From positions 444,001 through 508,000 of the forward strand of contig NC_064004.1 of assembly GCF_932276165.1 (NCBI RefSeq): 64,000 nt of DNA, given 5' to 3'. A program made the position numbers and the translations under genes. The stretch comes from Plutella xylostella (Eukaryota; Arthropoda; Insecta; Lepidoptera; Plutellidae). Of the stretch, positions 20,993-30,600 are shown piece after piece. A model generated the notes under the pieces. That model was not told the DNA's origin. It saw only the letters and a program-made list of their open reading frames with translations, and ran no database searches. Within the stretch, counting starts at the first letter, position 1. Each line of letters opens with the position of its first letter.

Positions 20993-23140
20993 ATGTCTAA
21001 AACAGCTAATGTAGTGGACGGAGAAGCTTCAGAGTCGGAGTCTGAAATAGAAATCGCCGAAACACCAGTAAGTCATGCTTATAACTTGATATTTAAGTTT
21101 TGTTTATACCTAGTCTAATTCTAAACTACTTCTTGTATTCAACTTGTTATGTGCAATATCGTCTCTCGAAAATCGCCCAACATCGATCCATTGATGGTTT
21201 ACTCTCAAACCAATGAACCGAACAATAAATTAGGTCCTTTATTCAACCTAGCCACTGTTAGTTTGTATCGCGCAGAATCGAAGGCTGGTGCCGCCACGCC
21301 GATCGATCCAGACTCGCATCCCCTCCAAACTCGCGTGTCTCGAGCCTAGATAATACCTAGTAATAACAATTGACCTCCAAAAAGGAGTAAAAAACTAAAG
21401 AAAACATATAAACACATGTCCTCAAATTTAAAGGGTGTTTCTTATCTGTAATGCAGAACCTTCATGTGTCGCCGGGTCCAGAGCCGTTCGTGATAGCCGG
21501 AGAGGCTCCCGAGTCTGATGATGGTGAGTAATTAATAAACATACTTTATTAAAAAAAAAACATAACAATTTTACACCTTAATAATAGTAAGGCTGTTTGG
21601 ACCTTGGGGATCTATCTTGGGCATTTAGCCTCCAAGGTTTCAGGTTCCATTATGCGTGAAATACCTCCATAGGTCACCCCATGGTGACCTTCCTATTAGG
21701 CTATTAAGCCACCCAAGACCTTGGGGATATAACTCCACTAATGTTACAGAGTCGCACATCTCGTCCCCGCACCCCATGGAGCCGGGCGCCCCCCCAAGCC
21801 CCTCGTCTCCGCAGAGGAACCTCATGCAGACCAACTTCAACTCGCTGCTGCACCAGAAACTGTGTATGTACAATTACTGTGGTTTTATTTCATTTTCAGC
21901 ATTGACAGGTCTATCATAATCAGCTCTACCTAATCATGTATTGCTCAAAATAGACCTATCCCAATAACTCGCCTTCTTCATCTGGCCATTATTACATGGA
22001 GTGCATGAAAGAATCTGCTTCAAGTGACTTATCAATACTTTACACACTCGGCCCTGAACTGACACTATTCTGTCTAGCTAATCCTTTTACCATAAGCTTA
22101 CAAGATGTGACCTCCTTCATCTATAATTATAAGTCATTCTTGTACGTAAAGCTTGTCTGGAAGAGACTGGCTGCCTATTGAACCACTCTTACATATTATA
22201 CAATGTATATCATAATTTACATTTCCTTGTAAATTATGATATACCTACATTGTATAATATATTGTTTAGTGTTTCATCATCATAACTTAATATCATTAAC
22301 TTATAATAATACAACAAGAAAATGGCACCCTCACTGGCCACAATATCTCATATAAGTGTCATAATTTGTTGGAATTGGAGCCAGTTATCAGCACCTGACA
22401 TTTTCTTAAAGCAAAATATTCTGAGAACATCCTTCCTTTTGAAATCATTACTTGATATTGTATTCCATCTGTCTGTCATAGACATATAAGGCCCATGTCT
22501 GTATGTGTGTGCGCAGGGGAGTGCAACGTGGGTCTGCGCGCGGCGCTGGAGGGGCTGCTGCGGCACTCGGCCGACATCGCCGCCGAGAAGCTCACCCGGA
22601 GCGACCGCACGCTGCTCACTGTGCAGGTATTACTATACATATCTAACTATACAGGGTGTTGCAAAAAGGGCTAAGCTGAAAGGGGTGACGGAATTTTCAA
22701 AACTTATAGAACAAAAGTTAGAATGATCCCCTGAGTAACCCCCTTTCGACTGAGTATACCCTTTTTGTAACACCCTGTATGAATGCAGTCATTCATTCAT
22801 ACTAGGCACAAAAGGTAAACAATCATAGTGTTTCTATAATTTGAACACCAGCTGTCCCGCAAGCTTCGCTTCGTCTTAAAAAGTTTTCTCGTGGGAATTC
22901 CGCGATAAAAAGTACCCTATAGATGTGATAATCCAGGGTCTCAGCTAACTTCATATCTGTCATTATTTCTTGTTGTACAAATCTATCTAACCATCTATAT
23001 TTATCCTCTTCCAGGAGAGCATGCGTTCAACCAGCGCCAACCTGACGCTCGCGCGCGCGCGCCTCAAGCAGATCCACGTCGGGCTGGACCGCGCCAACTG
23101 CGCCGCCGCCCTGCCTGGTGTCAGAGTGAGACAACTGTAG
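20993..23140 (+). CDS. BLOC1S3: BLOC-1 subunit 3 homolog (BLOS3), five exons, 163 aa
   Basis: Exons 20993-21067, 21457-21523, 21750-21863, 22517-22626 and 23015-23140 join in phase (492 nt, stop TAG 23138-23140). The N-terminus is acidic and disordered and carries two GEA-x-ES/D motifs (DGEASESESEIEI and AGEAPESDD). These match the repeated GEATETDSE/GEAAETDSE motifs of BLOS3, which fixes the family. A Ser/Pro linker follows, then a helical coiled-coil segment (LLHQKLWECNVGLRAALEGL through ARARLKQIHVGLDRANC). BLOC-1 works on endosomal membranes in the biogenesis of lysosome-related organelles such as pigment granules. The protein is a structural subunit with no enzymatic motif. The start is the first ATG after an AT-rich leader; a TIR element ends about 210 bp upstream. 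Degenerate copies of the last exon follow the stop. Confidence 0.85.
21590..21735. mobile_element. MITE in BLOC1S3 intron 2
   Basis: TTTGGACCTTGGGGATCTAT and GACCTTGGGGATATAAC-side inverted arms, with complementary AGGTCACCCCATGGTGACCT in the centre. It ends just before exon 3. Confidence 0.55.
22193..22261. repeat. Near-perfect AT-rich palindrome in BLOC1S3 intron 3
   Basis: ATACAATGTATATCATAATT and AATTATGATATACCTACATT form an almost complete 29-bp stem with a 5-nt loop and a 2-nt bulge. Confidence 0.6.
22651..22779. mobile_element. Short MITE with ACAGGGTGTTGCAAAAAGGG ends
   Basis: The right end reads CCCTTTTTGTAACACCCTGT. Related but diverged copies occur near 48195-48500 and 62050-62180. 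Confidence 0.65.
22848..22975 (-). mobile_element. Lep1-type repeat, copy 4 (partial)
   Basis: CAGCTGTCCCGCAAGCTTCG and GGAATTCCGCGATAAAAAGT are the reverse of the Lep1 3' half. It lies in BLOC1S3 intron 4. Confidence 0.6.
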
Positions 23141-23216
23141 ATTCAGTAGTGAGACAGATGTAGCTAGCAGCGTGTGATAGTGTAAGACATCTGTAGCTAC
23201 CAGTGTTTGAGATAGA

Positions 23217-24462
23217 GGCAACTGTGCCGCCGCGTTGCCTGGTGTCAGAGTGAGACAGGTGTAGCTAGCAATGTGTGTGTTGGAGTGAGATAGATGTGGT
23301 ATCTAGAAGAAGCATGATATCATGTTGGGGTCACCAACTTGCCATTCCATTCATATTATGAACTCTGATGACTCTGATGCTGATACTTGGTCAGATAACT
23401 GTAGCTAGTGTGTGACCATGTGTATTAGAGTCAGATCTATGTAGCTACGAGTGTGTGCGCCTCAAGCAGATCCACGTCGGCCTCGACCGAGCCAACTGCG
23501 CCGCCGCGCTGCCTGGTGTTAGAGTGAGACAGCTGTAGATACTAATGTAGATAGTTGGGTGTAACTGTGTGTGTTAGAGGGAGATTGGTGTAGTTAATAG
23601 AATGAAATAAGTTTGTAAAGTAAGAAATGGTAAAAAGTCCCGTGAACGAATCTTTTCTGGTAAATTGGTGACCCCACCATGATAAATAGGGACTCGCATG
23701 CTGATACTTGGTGAGAAAACTGTAGCTATGTGTGTGTAGTGAGACAGCTGTAGCTACGAGCGTGTGCGCCTCAAGCAGATCCACGCCGGCCTCGACCGCG
23801 CCAACTGCGCCGCCGCGCTGCCTGGTGTTAGAGTGAAACAGATGTAGATAGCCGTGTATGTGAGTGTGAGAGAGATGTAGCTACGAGTGTGTGTGCCTCA
23901 AGCAGATCCACACTGGGCTCGACCGCGCCAACTGTGCCGCCGCGCTGCCTGTTGTCAGAGTGAGACAGATGTAGCTACTAGCGTGTGACTGTGTATGTTA
24001 GAGGGACATTCGTGTAGTTCATCATCATCATCATCATCAGCCAATAATCATCCACTGCTGGACATAGGCCTCTCCCAAGGAGCGCCACAACACTCGGTCC
24101 TCGGCCTTCCTCATCCAACCACTACCCGCCACCCGCCTAAGGTCGTCAGTCCAGCGGGCAGGAGGGCGTCCCACGCTGCGTTTGCCTGTTCGTGTAGTTA
24201 ATAGAATGAAATAAGTTTGTAAAGTAAGAAATAGGAAAAAGTCCCGTGAACGAATAATTTCTGGTAAATTGGTGACCCCGACGTGATATGGGAACGTATT
24301 TTGATACTTTTGTGTGTCAGAGTGAGACAGATGTAGCTAGCCGTGTGTGTTAGAGTGAGATAGATGTAGCTACGAGTGTGTGTGACTCAAGCAGATCCAG
24401 CCGGGCTAGACCGCGCCAACTGTGCCGCTGCGCTGCCTGGTGTTAGAGTGAGACAGATGTAG
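23217..24462 (+). repeat. Array of 5'-truncated copies of BLOC1S3 exon 5
   Basis: Copies of the last-exon segment encoding LKQIHVGLDRANCAAALPGV lie at about 23457-23538, 23766-23846, 23893-23974 and 24384-24462, with a shorter piece at 23217-23264. All are in sense orientation. Each lacks the exon's first half and acceptor and keeps the end of the CDS up to the GTAG stop region. Spacers share GTGTGTTAGAGTGAGACAG-type sequence and two further direct repeats (about 23590-23690 and 24192-24290). No AATAAA lies between 23140 and the one at 24655, so the array may be transcribed as 3' UTR. Confidence 0.8.
24016..24192 (-). mobile_element. RTE-type LINE 3' tail
   Basis: Read on the minus strand, this encodes the end of an RTE reverse transcriptase (RPPARWTDDLRRV...EAYVQQWMI-like) and then (ATG)n. 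It interrupts the BLOC1S3 exon array. Further pieces of the same family occur at 45411-45735 and 53017-53117. Confidence 0.7.
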
Positions 24463-24654
24463 ATACTAATGTAGATATCTGAGTGTGACTGTGTGTGTCT
24501 CTATCTATATATCTAATAGATGATTCGGAATTCGGAAGGATAATGTGTTTATGTTTTTAAAGTATGCATCTTGTATTAATTAGTTTACATTTACTGGTAG
24601 CAGCTAAGTAGGTATCTTAAGTTTAAATATGTCTATAATTTATTTTGTTTCTAT

Positions 24655-24660
24655 AATAAA
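24655..24660 (+). promoter_or_regulatory. Candidate poly(A) signal for BLOC1S3
   Basis: AATAAA followed by a T/G-rich stretch (TTTTGTTGTTTATTTTG). It is the first canonical signal after the BLOC1S3 stop. Confidence 0.35.
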
Positions 24661-24942
24661 ATATATTTTGTTGTTTATTTTGAGTTTGATTTCTCTTTTG
24701 CTTTGCATACTCTTTGCGAGATTTTCTTGCTTTATAATTATTTTTTAGAACTCGTTCTTTAATACATATAGTGTTATAATATTCACCCATAAAAATAACA
24801 GATTTTATGGCAAACGAAACGACTCATTAGTTGGTCTAGCGCCGAGGGTCCCGGATATTGGTTATCGAGTCTTGCATGTTCAATAATGTTTGTGTCGTGT
24901 GACTATGAAAAAGGGTTTTTGATCTGATGTTCCTAATTTAAA

Positions 24943-25214
24943 GTCTGTTTTTTAATCTCAGATATTAAATTGTCAGATACCGAACGGTTCATCAATAGTC
25001 GATTGTCCGGGATTAAGTGTTGTACAGTCAGCTGCATAAGTAGCTGTACACTTTAGTACCTTGTCAAACTTACAAACTGCCTGTTCAAATATTGACGGTT
25101 TGTTAATGTAGTCAGTTTGACAAGGTACAAAAATGTATAGCTTCTTGTGCAGCTAACAGTATCGTACCATCTGTCAATTTGGTATCAGATAAAAAATCTG
25201 ACTTTAAAGTCTGA
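24943..25214. mobile_element. MITE with a second MITE nested inside
   Basis: The outer arms AGTCTGTTTTTTAATCTCAG and CAGATAAAAAATCTGACTTT flank an inner hairpin (about 25025-25160; CAGCTGCATAAGTAGCTGTA and TAGCTTCTTGTGCAGCTAAC). The inner type recurs, diverged, near 53510. Confidence 0.55.
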
Positions 25215-26303
25215 CAATAGTCTTTCACTTGTTTCAGTTAGGCCCCAAACGGCGTGATATCATAGTGCGCGAAGAACAACAGAACTCGGGTCTGCAAGAA
25301 TGTACCTAAATGGCGTCTTCTTAGAATCAAATTGAAAGGCGTGAGCCGTCGTCTAAAAACTGTACTTAGTGTATGAAAAACTATAGTGTATGAAGAACTA
25401 TAGTGTATGAAAAACTGTAGTGTATGAACAACTATAGTGTATGAAAATCTATAGTACACTATGTATGAGAAATTATTGCACTAATAATGAAATAAAGCAG
25501 CATTGGCGTTGCAAACAGATTCTCCAATTGAAGGTTATTCCTGAAATAGACTGTGGTTTGCAGATAAAAACAGAATGAAGGACTTAGGTACACACTTCTC
25601 GAAATAAGAGGGAACCTATTAAAATGAGAAGTGACTCCGCTGACTCTCCTAAGAATCAGATTGAAAAGCATGATCCGTCTCTTGAAAACAGAATAGAATA
25701 GTGCACAGTTCATTCCCTAGAGTAGTAAATGCACAATACCACTGCCATATAACTACTGAAAACGTATGTACTTACCTATCAGTCCTACCTATACTTAACA
25801 AAGAAAATATGAAAATAGAACTGAATTGAAATACTGACTGAACGCACTGTGGCACTATAGAAAAGTATCCTTCATTAAAAGGAATGTCTATCTTTTCATG
25901 GAAATATACTACGAACCGACTGAAGAATCTGAGTTTGCTTTACTCGTCCCATAAAAAGGAGGAGAATTGTTACCATCTAACTGAAAAATCCACTACACTA
26001 GGAGACGTTTCTTTAGAATCAAATTGAAATACATGTGCCCTCAGTTTGCATTTATTCTTTAATTTATGGCGTAGATTTAATTAATTGTAATTAAGTTATG
26101 TGTTATGTTAATCATTGTACTTATTACTGAATATAAAGTATTGATTGATATTTATCTAGTTTTACTTTAATTGAACACCCTGTAAGTAATTAGTATAGAT
26201 CTACCTACCATCAGGCTAAAACCTTTTTCGATAGAGCGATCTCTTACAAGCAAACTTCCTGTTAAATACGAAAGATTATTCATAGGTACCTATATGATAC
26301 CTA
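25215..26303. other. Intergenic DNA between BLOC1S3 and the mariner
   Basis: A local cluster of AACTATAGTGTATGAA-type repeats lies at about 25365-25465. TTAGAATCAAATTGAAA occurs at 25321 and 26009, with a variant at 25650, as a dispersed repeat. Nothing coding is supported. Confidence 0.4.
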
Positions 26304-27591
26304 CGAGGGCGATACCGAAATGATCGGGAATAGAAAAAAGTACAAAGATATCATAATATTATTTACTTTTATTGTTTTTCAAAGTAGTCTCCGTGACATT
26401 CAATGCACTTTTTCATTCGATTAAACCAATCATTGAAACAGTAATTCCAGTCTGAAGTGGATACTGTCAAAACAGCTGATTTGTAAGCTTCGACCGCCTC
26501 TTGGCCGCTAAACCGTTGACCACGTAGCATATCTTTAATTCTTGGGAATGTAAAATAATCATTGGGGCTCAGATCAGGGCTATACGGAGGATGGTCCATC
26601 AACTCCACGTTTTCCATATTTAAAAACGTTCTTGTTTTGCGAGCGGTATGAGAGCTTGCATTATCGTGGTGAAGGATTATACGACGATTCGGGTTAGTTT
26701 TACGAAGTTCTCTTACGACTTCCGGCAAACAAACTGCTGTGTACCAATCAGCAGTAACCGTCCTTTGTTCTTGTAATGGAATCGTAGCCACATGGCCAGT
26801 TTTCGATACAAACGAAGCGACCATTTTTTTCGACACGCTGCGTGAGCGAATAACTTTTGTTGGCTTGACCTCACCTTCGAAGACCCAAACTGCCGATTGA
26901 TGTTTTCTTTCGGGCTCATATGAATAAATCCACGATTCATCACCAGAGAAGATATTGTAGACAGCATTTGAACTGCCTCCATTGAACCGTTGCAGAGCAG
27001 ATCGACACCAATTAACACGAGCCGACTTTTGTTCCTCGGTCAAACGGTGGGGCACCCAGCGCGAAACTAACTTCTTGACACCCAGTTCTTCATGTAAAAT
27101 GGTTTGAATGGCTGTCATACCAATGCTGAGAGAAGCCCGAATCTGCTCGTATGTCACATGTCTATCTTCTTTTATTAACTGGCGTACAGCATCGATGTTA
27201 TCTTGTGTTACCGCTGTTTTTGGCCGACCAGTAGAAGGGACTGTGGTAAGAGAGGAACGTCCACGGCGAAACTCAGAATACCAACGATATATAGTCGTTT
27301 TACTTGGTGCTTCAAGTTTATAAATAGAAACAAGCTCGGCGAGACATTGTTCTTGAGATAAACCTCGACGAAAGTTGTGAAAAATTATTGCACGGAAATG
27401 TTCCCGCGTAAGCTCCATTTTTTACACCGACTTGTCAAATTCAAATGGTCAATACTCTTTTATTTTTTACTTTTTTTAAAATTCGAAAATGGAATTATGT
27501 TTGAAAAAACACTACATTTGATACACAAAAAAGGTTTCACTCTAATTTATTCCTAAGTATTCTATTCCCGATCTTTTCGGTGTAGCCCTCG
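26304..27591 (-). mobile_element. Complete mariner element (about 1,288 bp)
   Basis: The inverted ends CGAGGGCGATACCGAAATGA (left) and CGAGGGCTACACCGAAAAGA (right, reverse complement) are flanked by TA at 26302-26303 and 27592-27593, the standard mariner target duplication. The length is typical of the family. The element ends only 107 bp from the stop codon of the protease-homolog gene, so it lies in or just beyond that gene's 3' UTR. Confidence 0.92.
26369..27418 (-). CDS. Mariner transposase, DD34D (349 aa)
   Basis: The full-length frame runs from ATG at 27416-27418. The N-terminal helix-turn-helix region (MELTREHFRAIIFHNFRRGL, then TTIYRWYSEFRRG and GRPKTAV) would bind the TIRs. The catalytic domain has the first Asp in FSGDESWIYSY, the second in LHHDNASSHTA, and the third in YSPDLSPNDYF exactly 34 residues after the second, which gives DD34D. 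Spacing, length and the C-terminal HGDYFEKQ fit mariner proteins. No stop or frameshift is present, so the copy may be active or only recently silenced. Confidence 0.93.
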   Translation of the reverse strand: MELTREHFRAIIFHNFRRGLSQEQCLAELVSIYKLEAPSKTTIYRWYSEFRRGRSSLTTVPSTGRPKTAVTQDNIDAVRQLIKEDRHVTYEQIRASLSIGMTAIQTILHEELGVKKLVSRWVPHRLTEEQKSARVNWCRSALQRFNGGSSNAVYNIFSGDESWIYSYEPERKHQSAVWVFEGEVKPTKVIRSRSVSKKMVASFVSKTGHVATIPLQEQRTVTADWYTAVCLPEVVRELRKTNPNRRIILHHDNASSHTARKTRTFLNMENVELMDHPPYSPDLSPNDYFTFPRIKDMLRGQRFSGQEAVEAYKSAVLTVSTSDWNYCFNDWFNRMKKCIECHGDYFEKQ

Positions 27592-27698
27592 TATAATCCA
27601 AAATCCAATAAATAATAATAAACCGAGGGAAAACCGCGAAAAAAAAAACTCAACACACAGAATAACCTCAATAATATATTTCCACACACAGATTAGCA

Positions 27699-30600
27699 TC
27701 AGCCGCGTCCCCAGGCGGCCATCTTGTTGTCGATCCAATTTCTAAACATGGCGACGTTGGCGTAAACCGCGGGAACATCCTTCTGTCCACAACCGATGCC
27801 CCACGCCACCAGCCCGGCGAGGCGGTAGCGGTCTCCCACGGGACAGGCTAGGGGCGCCCCACCGTCACCCTGCGAATGGGAGGGGAATGTTAGTTCTCTA
27901 TTGACTTTCATATTTTAAAAGGAAGTTAGGTAGATATACCTAGGTTTCATTCATATTTAACCAGGCAACCTGTTAGGCAGTTGGAATGACTGTATTTAGG
28001 GCATTCTTCTATCCATTGGAAAGGGAGGAGTGGTATAAGACCGATACCGACTTTCTATAGTATCCGTTACCTTTTCTATAGCTTCACCTAGAAGCCGTCA
28101 GCTACTAAACCGACAAGCTTCTGCACGGCTAGTATGGCCGTACTTATTGCAGCTAGCTACAACAATTCAATACCGCGATGTAGAACGTCCAGATTACCGC
28201 GTAACTGCCATCTGTTTCTATTCTTCGGAACCTATAGCTTCAGATAGATCCTTAGCTACTGACCTGACAAGTGTCCCTCCCCTCCTCCCCGCCGGCGCAC
28301 ACGAAGCTGCGGTGCAGCGTGAAGCGCGGGCCGAGCCGCGTGCGCTGCAGCTGCTGCTGGCACCGCGCTGACGGCACCATGTTGACGACCACGCGCTTGA
28401 GGACCGAGTGCTTCTACAGGGTGCAGCTGTCCTATATACTATAGTTCAATAGGGTAAGGGTGTCGCCACTCCTCCATTGGATAGGGAGGTTTCTCTGACT
28501 AAGCTTGGTGTCTATTTGTGACAGCTAGCAACCTGCTCTACTTCGATACGATGTAGGACCTGCGTATTTTCGCTTCGCCGGAATCTGTGGGTACCTAGTC
28601 TTCTATTGCTTCACCTAGAAACTCTTTGGCTATGGCTGGATAGGAGTCTTGCTTAGATCCTAGAGCCTATCGAGTAGCTTAATGAAACAAACGTTCTAAA
28701 ATCTTTAGAACCGTCCGCACTGATACACGATAACGACTAAGTATCTAGTATCTAAGCTCTAAGCGCCCAATCCGGCCGGTCGCCATGTTTTTAGAGCGAT
28801 TGTTAGCAGCCTGCCTGTGCGTCCTTAGCCTTTTTCTCTATAAAACCCCCTGCCATATGTCGGTATAGTTTGATACTTCTTTCTATATCTTCACTTAGAT
28901 CCTTAGCTACTGACCTGACAAGTATCCCTCCCCTCCTCCCCGCCGGCGCACACGAAGCTGCGGTGCAGCGTGAAGCGCGGGCCGAGCCGCGTGCGCTGCA
29001 GCTGCTGCTGGCACCGCGCCGCCGCCGCCATGTTCACTACCACGCGCTTGAGGACCGAGTGCTTCTACAGGGTGCAGCTGAACTGTATAGAGACCAATGG
29101 GATAGCGAAGGTTGGGACTCCTCTATTGGAAAGAAAGGATCCTTCGTCAAAGCTTGGTGTCTATTTAGCGCTGCTTGCACGCTGTAATACTTCCATAGTA
29201 ACCGCGATTGTCCGCGATGTAGAACCTGTAGATTTTAGCTTCACTGCCATTTTTCGGTAGACCTCGCATTATCTTACTTTAGAAGATTGGCATTAGACAC
29301 TCTTTCTCTTTAAAAAGCCTACAGTTTCAGGTACTAACCTGACAATTGAAGCACGCTGCAATACTTTGATGTAGAACCTGCGGATTTATGCTGCACTGCC
29401 ATCTATCGGTAGTCTTCTATATATCTCTTCCATAGCTTCACTAAGAAGTCGTCAGCGACTAACCTGACAAGTATCCCTCCCCTCCTCCCCGCCGGCGCAC
29501 ACGAAGCTGCGGTGCAGCGTGAAGCGCGGGCCGAGCCGCGTGCGCTGCAGCTGCTGCTGGCACCGCGCCGCCGCCGCCATGTTCACTACCACGCGCTTGA
29601 GGACCGAGTGCTTCTACAGGGTGCAGCTGAACTGTATAGAGACCAATGGGATAGCGAAGGTTGGGACTCCTCTATTGGAAAGAAAGGATCCTTCGTCAAA
29701 GCTTGGTGTCTATTTAGCGCTGCTTGCACGCTGTAATACTTCCATAGTAACCGCGATTGTCCGCGATGTAGAACCTGTAGATTTTAGCTTCACTGCCATT
29801 TTTCGGTAGACCTCGCATTATCTTACTTTAGAAGATTGGCATTAGACACTCTTTCTCTTTAAAAAGCCTACAGTTTCAGGTACTAACCTGACAATTGAAG
29901 CACGCTGCAATACTTTGATGTAGAACCTGCGGATTTATGCTGCACTGCCATCTATCGGTAGTCTTCTATATATCTCTTCCATAGCTTCACTAAGAAGTCG
30001 TCAGCGACTAACCTGACAAGTATCCCTCCCCTCCTCCCCGCCGGCGCACACGAAGCTGCGGTGCAGCGTGAAGCGCGGGCCGAGCCGCGTGCGCTGCAGC
30101 TGCTGCTGGCACCGCGCCGCCGCCGCCGTGTTCACTACCACGCGCTTGAGGACCGAGTGCTTCTACAGGGTGCAGCTGGACTATATAGCGAAGGCTAGTA
30201 GCCATGGGATAGCGAAGGTATTGCCACTCCTTTATCCGAAAAGGAGGATCCTCTAACTAAGCTACCTCTAGGTTGTATTTATCGCTGCTAGCTACAATAC
30301 TGGATTCCTGCAACCTGTGGATTTTCTCTTCATTGCCATCTATCGGTACTTCTTCTACTAAGAAGCTTGGCATTAGAAACTCTTCGGCTACGGCTGGATA
30401 GGCAGGCGTCTTGCTTAGCGCCTAGAGCGTAGCTAGTAGCTTAATAAAACAAACGTTCTAAATCTTTAGGACCGGCCGCACTAAGCGACTATATATAGTA
30501 GGTAGGTATCTAAGAGCGCTAAGCGCTCAATCCGGCCGGTCGCAATGCTTTTAGAGCGATTGTTTGCCGCCTGCCTATGTATCTTTACTTTAGTCTTTCT

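Noticed and set aside
23015..24462. CRISPR-like regular repeats
   Set aside because: Repeats are diverged exon copies with irregular spacing in a eukaryotic gene; no cas genes.
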